Shown here: positions 1 to 8,396 of the stretch, piece after piece
Layout of the letters: every line of letters starts with the position of its first letter
Numbering within the stretch: position 1 is the first letter of the stretch
From: Candidatus Aquidulcis sp.
GTDB taxonomy: Bacteria; Chloroflexota; Anaerolineae; Anaerolineales; UBA4823
NCBI GenBank assembly: GCA_020723385.1
Contig: DYIZ01000017.1
Span: forward strand, 1-58,839
Direction: 5' to 3'
Length of the DNA stretch: 58,839 bases
Notes under the pieces: generated by a model
Database searches by the model: none
Told to the model about the DNA's origin: nothing
Seen by the model: only the letters and a program-made list of their open reading frames with translations
Made by a program: the position numbers and the translations under genes

Positions 1-19
1 GGATGGTCAGCCGGGAAGA

Positions 20-50
20 GACCTTACAGGTTTTGAAAACCTGTGAGGTC
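20..50. repeat. Near-perfect 31-bp palindrome
   Basis: Two 15-base arms around a single central G, with arm core ACAGGTTTT / AAAACCTGT. The only imperfection is a T/G pair. There is no U-tract, so it looks like a dispersed palindromic element (REP- or MITE-like) more than a terminator. A TATAAT box follows at 68-73 without a convincing -35. Confidence 0.6.
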
Positions 51-218
51 TTGTAATTGCGGGGCGGTATAATTTGGCTTAAGCAATACATTCGGAAATT
101 CGCCAAGCTGTGACACCAGCCAGGCCATCTATGTCAATGTCTCTATCGGGAGAATCACGGTTGGGCAATGGTAAGCCAAGAAATATATCGAGTGACTTTT
201 GTTATAGGAGAAACCATT

Positions 219-1163
219 GTGAAACAAAAATCAAGCATTGTCTGTGCGATTATTCCGCTTCTGTTTTCTGCATGTTCAATTTTGCCAGTGAGTACTCCCA
301 CAATGATTATTTCACCAACGGCGGCTGCCGCCCCTCGTGTAATCCCGAGCATTACTCAAGTTGTTAGATCTTCCCCGATACCGCTGACTGATACACCCAC
401 CACTACGATTAGCGAAAGACCAGCTCAATCGCCAGAGGCTACAATCAGGTCAGAAGGTTCGGAAGAAGATGTGTTTTGCCCTTCGAGCAATGAGGAAGCC
501 CAAAAAGCATATAACGATGCAAACAATCTGAGAGATGATGGTAAATTAACCGAAGCCGAACAGTTATTTCTACACGCTATCGAACTAGATCCAGCTTTTT
601 GCGATGCGATGGATAATCTGGGCCAAATACTTCGGCAACAGGGCAGAGTTGATGAGGCAGTCGGTTGGTATCTTATGTCATTGGAGATTATGCCCGGAAA
701 TACAATGGCATTACAAAACATAGCGCTTGCTTACAAATTACAAGGAGAAATCGAAAAAGCGATAGACGCATATAATAAATTAATCGACTTAGCGCCTGAC
801 AATCCGGAAGGATATTTTGGCCTTGGGAGCATTTACTGTAGTTTACAGCAATCTGAAAACGCTATTGAATACCTCGAATTAGCCGAAAAATTGTATAAAC
901 AGTCAAACTCCCCATACGTGTCGGATGCACAGTATTATTTGGGGTTTGCTCATTTCGACCTACAAAATTACATAGAAGCAAAGAAATATTTAGAACCCAT
1001 ATACGATCAATTCTCAGAAGATGGCGGAATAAATTATGTACTGGGGGTGTGTTATTTATTAGTTGAGCCAGTGGATGTAGTAATGGCACGGAAATACATT
1101 TTGAAAGCACAAGAGTTAGGAATACAAGTACCAGCCGATGTGCTGAAAGCAATAGAAAATTAA
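219..1163 (+). CDS. TPR-repeat lipoprotein
   Basis: Exported lipoprotein of 314 residues with tetratricopeptide repeats, probably a scaffold on the outer face of the membrane. The start chosen is GTG at 219, with TAGGAG just upstream. It gives a short basic N terminus (MKQKSS), a hydrophobic stretch and a lipobox LFSAC with the cysteine near residue 19. An earlier in-frame start at 168 would bury this signal. Residues about 25-85 are Ser/Thr/Pro-rich linker. About five TPR units follow (for example AYNDANNLRDDGKLTEAE, then a pattern around residues W/L/G/Y and A/F/P spaced by 34). No catalytic motif is seen. The stop codon directly abuts the tRNA-like sequence at 1164. The partner is unknown. 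Confidence 0.85.
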   Translation: MKQKSSIVCAIIPLLFSACSILPVSTPTMIISPTAAAAPRVIPSITQVVRSSPIPLTDTPTTTISERPAQSPEATIRSEGSEEDVFCPSSNEEAQKAYNDANNLRDDGKLTEAEQLFLHAIELDPAFCDAMDNLGQILRQQGRVDEAVGWYLMSLEIMPGNTMALQNIALAYKLQGEIEKAIDAYNKLIDLAPDNPEGYFGLGSIYCSLQQSENAIEYLELAEKLYKQSNSPYVSDAQYYLGFAHFDLQNYIEAKKYLEPIYDQFSEDGGINYVLGVCYLLVEPVDVVMARKYILKAQELGIQVPADVLKAIEN

Positions 1164-1258
1164 GGATACGGTACCGGCATGCGGCGCAGACTTCAAATCT
1201 GTGATGCCAGTCGCCTGCAAAGCCAGTGGCGTTGGGTTCGACTCCCGGTCTCGTCTCT
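1164..1258 (+). tRNA. selC: tRNA-Sec-like sequence, anticodon UCA, divergent acceptor and D arm
   Basis: A tRNA-like sequence whose anticodon loop CTTCAAA (TCA at 1193-1195) is that of selenocysteine tRNA. The anticodon stem has 6 bp (1185-1190 with 1198-1203). A long variable arm is possible (1204-1209 with 1227-1232). The T arm is clear: GGG-TTCGACT-CCC at 1234-1246. The acceptor can pair 1165-1173 with 1249-1257 only with two U/C mismatches and a G-U pair. The D arm is short (CCG/CGG, 1174-1184), about 5 nt shorter than in a textbook tRNA-Sec. No CCA is encoded. It could be a real but unusual tRNA-Sec, a minor UCA-type tRNA, or a decaying copy. No selA, selB or selD lies in this window. 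Confidence 0.55.
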
Positions 1259-1259
1259 A

Positions 1260-1608
1260 TGAAAATTACGGCACTCCTGTTGAAGGCGGTAGAGCCAAAA
1301 TATTGCCAGGGCGGGAACTGTCGGAGGAATGTCAGATATTCTTGAAGCTCAGACCAGAACTGACAAAGTTATCACACTCAGAGGGTTATGGTGGGCACTA
1401 ATTGCAACTGCAGCCGGCTTTAGAAACCAAATGCCCCCGAATATCAGCTTTTGTGGAAAGCAGCTCTGCCGCTCCGCGCAAGCGTGTTTTGCCAGAAGCG
1501 GCGCGGTAATCCACGTCTGTCCAGTTACCGTTACGCAATTTTTGGGGCCATTACTCACGATATAATGTCGTATGCAGTCAGCTTTATCAAATAGTGCCCT
1601 GAAATCGT
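1260..1608. other. Intergenic stretch without a convincing gene
   Basis: About 350 bases between the tRNA-like sequence and the antiporter. Short open frames here lack any recognisable protein pattern. The only signal seen is a TATAAT box at 1561-1566, 43 bases before the antiporter start, with a poor -35 region, so it is a possible promoter. Confidence 0.4.
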
Positions 1609-2790
1609 ATGCCTCCAACCATCGCACCTGATATTTCGCTGGTTTTTATCGAATTGGGAATCACCGTTATCGGCCTCTCCATTTTGACCCGTCTGGCGAG
1701 CAGGTGGGGTTTCTCAACTGTTCCTCTCTATCTGTTGGCAGGTTTGGCATTCGGCAAGGGCGGTTTAGCCCCGCTCCATTTCAGCGAGAGCTTTGTTCAC
1801 ATCGGCTCAGAAATCGGTGTTTTGCTATTACTTTTTATGCTTGGCTTGGAATACTCTGGTGAAGAGTTGAAGGTTAATTTACGCACCGGACTGCCAGCGG
1901 GCCTGGTGGATTTTGTACTCAATTTTCCGATTGGCTTCATTGTGGGATTATGCCTCGGGTGGAGTCCCCTGGCAGCGCTGCTTTTGGGGGGTGTGACCTA
2001 TATCTCTTCATCCGGCGTGATTGCCAAAGTTCTGGCGGAGTTGGGGCGCATGAATAACTCCGAAACCCCTTCGATCTTGTCGATTCTTGTGCTGGAAGAT
2101 CTTGCAATGGCTGTTTATCTGCCGTTGGTGGCGGTGCTGCTCGTTGGCCAGGATTGGGGAACTGGCTTACTCTCTATCTTCGTTGCCCTCGCGACGGTCA
2201 GCGTTATTTTGTTTGTCGCGTTGCGCTACGGCACAGCATTAAGCCGTTTTGTAGCCCATCAATCAGACGAAGTTATCTTATTCACCATTTTGGGCGTGGT
2301 GTTGCTCGTAGCGGGTATAGCGCAACGTCTGCAAGTCTCTGCGGCGATCGGAGCATTTCTCGTCGGCATAGCACTTTCTGGGCCAATCGTCAAACAAGCT
2401 CACCGCCTGGTCAGCCCATTACGCGACTTATTCGCGGCTATTTTCTTTTTGTTCTTCGGCTTGCAAATTGATCCGGCTACGCTACCGCCGGTTCTTCTGC
2501 TGGCGGTGGGGCTGGGCATCATGACCACCATGACGAAAGTGTTTGCCGGTTGGTGGGCTGCGCGTCATGCTGGAGTGGACACGCTGGGCAGCTTGAGAGC
2601 GGGAGCCGCTTTGGTCGCTCGCGGAGAATTTTCTATCGTGATTGCCGGTTTAGGGGTCGGCGCGGGACTCGAACCACAACTGGGGCCGATATCCGCAGCC
2701 TATGTGTTGTTTTTGGCTATATTAGGTCCGATCCTGGCGCGTATCGTTGAACCATTGAGCGTGGCAATCATGGCGCGCAAAGCCTCATAG
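1609..2790 (+). CDS. Cation:proton antiporter, CPA2 family (KefB/NapA-like membrane domain)
   Basis: Integral membrane protein of 393 residues that would exchange Na+ or K+ for protons across the cytoplasmic membrane. It is hydrophobic throughout, with 12 to 13 predicted helices. It has family landmarks such as GLAFGKGG near residue 48, MLGLEYS near 80, and the SSSGVIAKVL and LVLEDLAM segments near 130-165. The acidic pair expected at the ion site is represented by the E-D of VLEDLAM. Near the end ALVARGEFSIVIAGLG matches the conserved RGEFS motif. There is no C-terminal RCK/TrkA-N domain, so nucleotide gating would be absent. The ribosome-binding site is weak. It appears monocistronic. The ion preference cannot be told from sequence. 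Confidence 0.9.
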   Translation: MPPTIAPDISLVFIELGITVIGLSILTRLASRWGFSTVPLYLLAGLAFGKGGLAPLHFSESFVHIGSEIGVLLLLFMLGLEYSGEELKVNLRTGLPAGLVDFVLNFPIGFIVGLCLGWSPLAALLLGGVTYISSSGVIAKVLAELGRMNNSETPSILSILVLEDLAMAVYLPLVAVLLVGQDWGTGLLSIFVALATVSVILFVALRYGTALSRFVAHQSDEVILFTILGVVLLVAGIAQRLQVSAAIGAFLVGIALSGPIVKQAHRLVSPLRDLFAAIFFLFFGLQIDPATLPPVLLLAVGLGIMTTMTKVFAGWWAARHAGVDTLGSLRAGAALVARGEFSIVIAGLGVGAGLEPQLGPISAAYVLFLAILGPILARIVEPLSVAIMARKAS

Positions 2791-2908
2791 GCCAATTCAC
2801 TCCAAACCACGTCCCACTATCGGCTTGCACACCGGCCGTTGCTATGCAGCGTGAGGGACAGTGTTTTTTGGATGAAAAGCCTAGCAAAAATGGTCACAGG
2901 AGGATACT

Positions 2909-3367
2909 ATGCATGAACGGATGACCGATAAAACCACCCAGCCCTCTGATATGGATATGATCAATGCGATCGGACAGCCCCTCGCCGATGCATGGACCGC
3001 TTTACGACGATTCTTGACGGAGACTTACGCTATCGTTCCTATCTTTAATTCCGGTGGGAAACGGTATGGTTGGAATCTGCAACACCGTATAGGCGGGCGG
3101 CCTTTATGCGAAATGTACCCTGAACATGGTTCGTTCACTGCCTTGGTGGTTCTGGGGAAAGCTGAACTCGATCAAGCCCTGGAACGAATCGAGACTTTCG
3201 GCCCGACCGTACGGCAGGCGTTAGTGGAAACGCCCAGATATCACGATGGCTGTTGGATGTATATCCGTGTATCTGACTCGTTGACCTGCCAGCAGGATGT
3301 GCACGATATCGAACAGCTCATTTTGATCAAAAAAAAGCCGCCGAGAAAAGAGGCGCTTTCATCGTGA
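2909..3367 (+). CDS. DUF3788 family protein
   Basis: Soluble protein of 152 residues that resembles the DUF3788 family, for which I know no assigned reaction. The start has a good AGGAGG ribosome site at 2899-2903. The middle (RYGWNLQHRIGGRPLCEMYPEH) and the later VVLGKAELDQAL and DGCWMYIRV blocks are what point to the family. There is no signal peptide or membrane segment. The lysine-rich tail is probably disordered. It sits among unrelated small soluble proteins on the same strand, with a 67-base gap to the next gene, so co-transcription with the VOC gene is possible. Confidence 0.75.
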   Translation: MHERMTDKTTQPSDMDMINAIGQPLADAWTALRRFLTETYAIVPIFNSGGKRYGWNLQHRIGGRPLCEMYPEHGSFTALVVLGKAELDQALERIETFGPTVRQALVETPRYHDGCWMYIRVSDSLTCQQDVHDIEQLILIKKKPPRKEALSS

Positions 3368-3434
3368 TGAAACCTGGTCTACTCATGACACAATTGTCAT
3401 TTTCCAATCGTAAACAGGTTGAAGGGAGCTATTC

Positions 3435-3881
3435 GTGAAACAGTCAATTGTCCATATCGCATTGGTTGTAAGAGACTACGATGAAGCCATTGCTTTTTAT
3501 ACAGAGAAACTTCATTTTACGCTGATCGAGGATACGTATCAGCCAGAACAAGACAAACGCTGGGTTGTGGTTTCCCCTCCCGGCTCGATTGGAACAACGC
3601 TGTTGCTGGCTAAGGCATCAAAACCAGAACAACAACCTTTTATCGGCAATCAAACAGGTGGAAGAGTGTTTCTGTTTCTCAACACCGATGATTTTTGGAG
3701 AGATTATCACGAGATGGTTTCTCGAGGCATAAAGTTTGTCAGACCTCCAAAAGAAGAAACCTATGGTTTGGTCGCTGTTTTTGAAGATTTATATGGAAAT
3801 TTGTGGGACTTACTCCAGATTAATGCCAATCATCCATTGTTCGAGCGGAGTACATATAAAGCTTCACGAGACGAAGGTTAG
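3435..3881 (+). CDS. VOC family protein (glyoxalase/bleomycin-resistance fold)
   Basis: Small cytoplasmic protein of 148 residues with the vicinal oxygen chelate fold. Such proteins bind a metal and act as dioxygenases, isomerases or drug-binding proteins. The start is GTG with GAAGGGAG upstream. The opening VHIALVVRDYDEAIAFYTEKLHF is a classic first beta-alpha-beta unit, with H7 as the first metal ligand. The second half (RVFLFLNTDDFWRDY, then VAVFEDLYGNLWDLLQ) gives the paired unit and the E-x-x-x-G-N-x-W-D-L ending with the glutamate ligand. The length fits a single two-module VOC protein. The substrate is unknown and the neighbours do not help. Confidence 0.88.
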   Translation: MKQSIVHIALVVRDYDEAIAFYTEKLHFTLIEDTYQPEQDKRWVVVSPPGSIGTTLLLAKASKPEQQPFIGNQTGGRVFLFLNTDDFWRDYHEMVSRGIKFVRPPKEETYGLVAVFEDLYGNLWDLLQINANHPLFERSTYKASRDEG

Positions 3882-3937
3882 ATCATCAAGCAAAATTGAC
3901 TATACCGATAATCTGCCCAATGAAAAAGGAGAAACCT

Positions 3938-5773
3938 ATGCTCACACTGCGGGTTCATCATGCCCCATCACAATTGCTGAGAATCGGCGCGATCCTTGCG
4001 CTACTTTTCCTGTCGAGCCTGCTGGTCGTGCGCGGCATCTCCCAGGCATCTGCGCAACTCGAAGCAAGCAGCGATATCCCCTTCGACGAGCATACGGTTA
4101 TCAATGGCTATGATTGGCCCATGTCTATCAAAGCCGATGATATTGACCGGGATGGCGATATAGATTTCCTGAGCGCAGCCAGCGGCAACACCGATGCAAT
4201 CGCCTGGTGGGAAAATGACGGCAACCAGAATTTCACCGGGCATGTCGTGGGTGCGGCTGTCAATTCTGCGCGCTGCGCGCTGGCCGCAGATTTGGACGGC
4301 GACCTCGACACCGACATCGTCGGTTCGTCTTATATGGATGACGATGTGATCTGGTGGGAAAACGATGGCAGCGAGAATTTCACCTCGTATACCATTGACG
4401 GGAATTTTGATGGCGCTGACGAAATCTTCGTTGTTGACCTCGATGGCGATGACGATCTCGATGTGCTCGGGGCTGGATGGGATGCTGACACCATTGTTTG
4501 GTGGGAAAACGATGGCTCTCAGGGCTTCACCAAACGGACAATTGACAGCAACTTCGAGGGCGCTACCGCCGTTTACGCGGCCGATGTGGATGGTGACACC
4601 GATATAGATGTGCTCGGTGCGGCCGATCAAGCCGACGATGTCACCTGGTGGGAAAACGATGGCACGCCTGCCGATGGCGGGTGGTCGGAGCATACGGTCT
4701 CCGGTAGTTCTGATGGGGCCAATTCGGTTTTGACGATCGATCTGGATGGCGATGGCGACATGGATGTTCTGTCATCGGCGTGGCTGGCGGATCGGGTTAG
4801 CTGGTATGAAAACGACGGGAGCGAAAATTTCAACTGGCATGAAATTGACAATACGCTCGATAATGCCGGGTCTGTTCACTCGATTGACATGGACAAGGAT
4901 AGCGATCTCGATGTTATCGCCATCGGAACCCTGGCGGATGATGTCGTGTGGTATGAGAACAATGGCAGCGAACAGTTCACCAAGCGTATCATTGCCGGCG
5001 CATACAACGGCGCGAATTCAGTTTTCCCGGTGGATGTGGATGGAGACACGGATATTGATTTGGTTGGCGCAGCTTACGATGCGGATGAAATTACGTGGTG
5101 GGAGCAAATGCCAATTCCAATCAACATTTTCCTCCCGCTGGTTTTGCGTGATTTCGGACTGCCAGGGACCCCGGTGCTGAGTAGTATTTCAAATCCCGGC
5201 GGCAGTTATGCTTATACTGTCGGATGGAGCGCCGTGGGCGGAACGTCTAACTATGTCTTGGAAGAGGCCGACGATGGTGGTTTCTCCAATCCGCGAATCG
5301 TATATACCGGCCCGAATACCTCGAAGCCAATGTTCATGACGAGCCTCGGCACGTATTATTATCGTGTCAGGGCGGCGAATCAGGTGGGAACGAGCGGATG
5401 GAGTAATATCGAGTCTGTGGTAGTGACTGTGGAACCACCGCTTTGTCCTCAGCCGGGAACCTGGTCTGGGACGACCAGCCAGAGTCTTACTATCAACTTC
5501 GATATTTCGAGTGCGGCGGATTGCCAAATCCAAAACCTGCACATTAATTTCTATTGTGTTCATTCTGGCGGACTTTACGTCACCGGGGAGACGTTCCCGC
5601 TCATTGACGTGACCAATTACCACTTCGAGGCCAGTGGATCCACGGTAGACCTCACCGGTGATTTCGGCTCAATCACCAGCGGCAGTGGAACGTTGGATGT
5701 GCAGTTTTACCCACCGGGGCTTGGATTATGTACGGCTACAGGAACCTGGACGGCCGATTATAATTCGCCTTGA
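3938..5773 (+). CDS. Exported FG-GAP/VCBS beta-propeller protein with FN3 and C-terminal beta domain
   Basis: Secreted 611-residue protein, probably an extracellular binding or adhesion protein. ATG 3938 is preferred over earlier in-frame starts because AAAAAGGAG lies 6 bases upstream and a signal peptide follows at once (hydrophobic core ILALLFLSSLLVV). Residues 45-395 hold six full repeats and part of a seventh. Each has a calcium-type D-x-D-G-D-x-D loop and a WWENDGS strand, typical of FG-GAP/VCBS propellers. The motif IFLPLVLRD at about 397-405 interrupts the domains and resembles the C-terminal tails of other exported proteins here. An FN3-like domain (410-500) and a cysteine-containing beta domain (505-611) follow. 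The last domain resembles the C-terminal half of the lipoprotein at 56681-57292. The ligand is unknown. Confidence 0.85.
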   Translation: MLTLRVHHAPSQLLRIGAILALLFLSSLLVVRGISQASAQLEASSDIPFDEHTVINGYDWPMSIKADDIDRDGDIDFLSAASGNTDAIAWWENDGNQNFTGHVVGAAVNSARCALAADLDGDLDTDIVGSSYMDDDVIWWENDGSENFTSYTIDGNFDGADEIFVVDLDGDDDLDVLGAGWDADTIVWWENDGSQGFTKRTIDSNFEGATAVYAADVDGDTDIDVLGAADQADDVTWWENDGTPADGGWSEHTVSGSSDGANSVLTIDLDGDGDMDVLSSAWLADRVSWYENDGSENFNWHEIDNTLDNAGSVHSIDMDKDSDLDVIAIGTLADDVVWYENNGSEQFTKRIIAGAYNGANSVFPVDVDGDTDIDLVGAAYDADEITWWEQMPIPINIFLPLVLRDFGLPGTPVLSSISNPGGSYAYTVGWSAVGGTSNYVLEEADDGGFSNPRIVYTGPNTSKPMFMTSLGTYYYRVRAANQVGTSGWSNIESVVVTVEPPLCPQPGTWSGTTSQSLTINFDISSAADCQIQNLHINFYCVHSGGLYVTGETFPLIDVTNYHFEASGSTVDLTGDFGSITSGSGTLDVQFYPPGLGLCTATGTWTADYNSP

Positions 5774-6013
5774 TCTGGAACCCGTTGAAAGCGAAAGAAC
5801 CTATTTGAATTGGAGCAAAGCTCACCCTGAAAGTCACTCCGAGGAGGGCAACAACAAGGAATCCCGATGACGGATGGCCGGATGCGCCTTTGAAGGCCTA
5901 AAGTTGAAAATGTTCCAGGGATTCCTCGTTGCACTCGGAATGACATACCAGATTCCGAAATAGCTCAAAGTGGACTTTTGCGCTTTTGTCTCTTTTCGAT
6001 AAGAAACGCTACA

Positions 6014-6463
6014 ATGCTCGCTGATATCCTATCCGCCTACGATTGGTTCGATCACCCCGATGGCCCCAAGTTTGTCGAGACCCATCGGGATCAATACCGC
6101 ACCTCCGGCCACTGGCTGTTTCTGCCTGGAGCTTTCTCTTCGTTCCACAAAGTGCTCAACAACGAGGAATTGTGGCTGATCCACGCGGGTAAACTGCTCG
6201 TGCATGTGCTCGACCCGGGCGGCGCGCACCGCATCTTGCGCCTGGGTATGGATTTCGCATCCGGGGAATGGCCGGCGGTCACTGTTCCGGCTGGCTGCTG
6301 GCAGGCCGCTGAGCTTCCTAATGGGATGCCATTCGCCTTTGGGACGAACGTCTGCGCGCCGCCGTTCTCTTTCGATCAATTCGAGATCGCCCGCCGGGAT
6401 GCTCTCCTGCGGGATTTTCCTGACCACGCTGGTCTGATCCTGCGCCTCACGCGGGAAAATTAA
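6014..6463 (+). CDS. Cupin family protein, DUF985 (YML079W-like)
   Basis: Cytoplasmic beta-barrel protein of about 149 residues. ATG 6014 is chosen over the start at 5978, since the family begins close to the segment around YDWFDHPDGPKF. Family features include SSFHKVLNNEELWLIHAGKLL, a cupin motif-like strand pair around residues 40-60, and PAVTVPAGCWQAAE with the usual P-A-G-x-W-Q loop. The length matches the family. Members are suspected sugar-nucleotide or small-molecule isomerases, but the reaction is not settled. The upstream 240 bases carry no gene. Around 5918-5943 there is a fragment resembling a dispersed repeat ending in GGAATGAC. Confidence 0.82.
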   Translation: MLADILSAYDWFDHPDGPKFVETHRDQYRTSGHWLFLPGAFSSFHKVLNNEELWLIHAGKLLVHVLDPGGAHRILRLGMDFASGEWPAVTVPAGCWQAAELPNGMPFAFGTNVCAPPFSFDQFEIARRDALLRDFPDHAGLILRLTREN

Positions 6464-6527
6464 CGGGCTTCCTGCCATTGCTGCCGTTGAAAATGGAAGC
6501 CCAAATAACGATTGATTAACGAGGATA

Positions 6528-7342
6528 ATGATGGAATTAACCCAGAATTTGTTAGAGCGCCCCGGATTCAACCTCCACTATTGGACGGGCGGCAAAGCCG
6601 GTGCGCCGCTGGTTGTCTTCACCCATGGCGCGACGGTTGACCACCATGAATGGGATGCAACCCTACCGCTGGTGGGGGAGAATTTTCGCTTCCTGGCCTG
6701 GGATGTGCGCGGGCACGGCCTCTCGCGCCCTGTCACTTTCGAATTTAAGGAAGCCATTGATGATTTGCTTGCCATACTCGACCAGCTTCACATCGAGCAG
6801 GCGATTTCGTTGGTCATTCGATGGGCGGGAACCTGCACCAGGAATTGGTGTTTCACCATCCCGAGCGAGTCAAGGCCATGGTTTTCCTGGATTGCACCTG
6901 GAATTTCCAGAAGCTTTCGGCCCTGGAAACCTTCGGCTTGCGCATGGCAGGGCCGATTTTCAAGATATATCCCTATAAAATGCTGGTAGATCAATCCCTG
7001 GCAGTGACGGCAACCTCGAAAGCCTCGCAGGAATTGCTACGCCCGGCGGTGGAAAGTTTGAGCAAGGCTGAATTCGTCCACATCCTGATGGCGACATCGG
7101 TCTGCCTGCACTATGAACCCAATTACCGCATCAACAAGCCGCTCTTGCTTATGGCCGGTGACAAAGATGCCACTGGGAACATTCGCAAAGTCATGCCGAT
7201 TTGGGCCAGCCAGGAGCCTGATTGCCGGTTTGTTGTCATTCCGAATGCCAAACACGCAGCTAACCTTGACAACCCCGATTTCTTTCACGAAACATTGTTG
7301 GATTTCTTGACGAAAAAATGCCAATTTATACAAAAAGGTTGA
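6528..7342 (+). pseudogene. Alpha/beta hydrolase interrupted by a frameshift at the nucleophile elbow
   Basis: An alpha/beta-hydrolase-fold enzyme of about 271 residues split over two frames. The first frame (from ATG 6528) gives the oxyanion region VVFTHGATVDHHEW and DVRGHGLSRP. Around 6806-6822 it must shift by one lost base to enter the frame that carries HSMGG, the serine nucleophile motif. The second frame continues with ERVKAMVFLD, the acid region MAGDKDATGN and the histidine of NAKHAANLDNPDFF. The reading TC-GTTGGTCATTCGATGGGC shows V-G-H-S-M-G exactly once the frame is corrected. This is either a recent inactivating deletion or a sequencing error. The end overlaps the next gene by 25 bases, which suggests an originally coupled pair of hydrolases. 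Confidence 0.8.
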
Positions 7343-8340
7343 CCCGAATAAAACGCAGAGTGATCGTGATTGGCTCATTGCTGTTACTCGCAATAGCCAT
7401 TATTGGTATCGCCGCTGTTGTTTACACGTCTGCCGGCCCCTCGTTGGCTTGTTTTGACTCGGCTGATGGACTTGCTCGACCGGGCATCTCCGGGCGGGTG
7501 TTGATCTCCGGGGGCCGCCAACGCTGCTATCTGCTCTATGTTCCTCGCGGTTACGATCCAGCCAGACCGGCGCCGGTCGTCTTCGCGCTTCACGGATTTG
7601 CAGGAAATGGGAGCGGCTTGCGCTCGCTTGCGGTATGGGAGCCGGTCGCGGAAAAAGAGAATTTCATCGTTGTCTATCCCGACGGCTCATCTTTCCCTTT
7701 GCGCTGGAATGTCGGGCCGCAAGCCAATATTCCTCGGATTGATGATGTGCAGTTCATTCGGGATATCATTGCTCACTTATCTGGCATCGCGACGATAGAT
7801 CCCACCCGCATCTACGTCACCGGTTTTTCGAATGGCGGCCAGATGACGCATCGCATCGCCTGTAATCTTGCCGATCAAGTGTCCGCCATCGGCATCGTGG
7901 ATGGCTTCGATGGCGGCATGTTGAAAGCCTGTTCTCCTGCGCGCCCGGTTCCAATGATGGCATTTTTTGGCACAGCCAACCCTTTGGCTGAAGTAAGATA
8001 TCCGCTGTGGTTTCAGAAGATGGTCAATGTAACGCTCGACGAGTCCGAACCTCCGCTGCCCCCGAATGCTATCGAAATGTGGATGGAGAATTGGGCAGAG
8101 TCCAATGGATGTAACCCGGCTTTTATAAATATTCCCCCAATCGGTAATGCGAGCGGCGTTCGTTATACGGAATGCCAAAACGATGCAGAAGTTGTGTTAT
8201 ACACAATTGAAGGGCAAGGACACGCCTGGCCCGGCGGCCCGGCGATGTCATTCCTGGGCAGTTCAGTATCTGATATCAATGCCAGTGAGACGTTGTGGGA
8301 ATTTTTCGAGAAACACCCGTTGAGAGATAACTCTCGCTAA
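7318..8340 (+). CDS. Exported esterase / PHB depolymerase-like hydrolase (LpqC family)
   Basis: A 340-residue enzyme with an N-terminal membrane anchor or uncleaved signal (residues 12-35) and an extracytoplasmic alpha/beta hydrolase domain. It belongs to the group containing polyhydroxybutyrate depolymerases and feruloyl/acetyl esterases. Visible motifs are the oxyanion segment FALHGFAGNG, the nucleophile elbow VTGFSNGGQMTH with the serine in G-F-S-N-G, and the terminal histidine in EGQGHAWPGG. Several cysteines could form disulfides outside the cell. It overlaps the frameshifted hydrolase by 25 bases. A strong bidirectional terminator follows. The substrate is probably a polymeric or aromatic ester, but this cannot be settled here. 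Confidence 0.87.
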   Translation: MPIYTKRLTRIKRRVIVIGSLLLLAIAIIGIAAVVYTSAGPSLACFDSADGLARPGISGRVLISGGRQRCYLLYVPRGYDPARPAPVVFALHGFAGNGSGLRSLAVWEPVAEKENFIVVYPDGSSFPLRWNVGPQANIPRIDDVQFIRDIIAHLSGIATIDPTRIYVTGFSNGGQMTHRIACNLADQVSAIGIVDGFDGGMLKACSPARPVPMMAFFGTANPLAEVRYPLWFQKMVNVTLDESEPPLPPNAIEMWMENWAESNGCNPAFINIPPIGNASGVRYTECQNDAEVVLYTIEGQGHAWPGGPAMSFLGSSVSDINASETLWEFFEKHPLRDNSR

Positions 8341-8348
8341 ATATACCG

Positions 8349-8392
8349 AAAAACGAGCGTACGACCGGAGCTTCGGTCGCACGCTCGTTTTT
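8349..8392. terminator. Bidirectional intrinsic terminator
   Basis: A-rich start, long stem (ACGAGCGT then CGACCG, paired with CGGTCG and ACGCTCGT, one A/C mismatch) and T5 end. It lies between the converging esterase and NACHT genes and can serve both strands. Confidence 0.9.
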
Positions 8393-8396
8393 CAGA

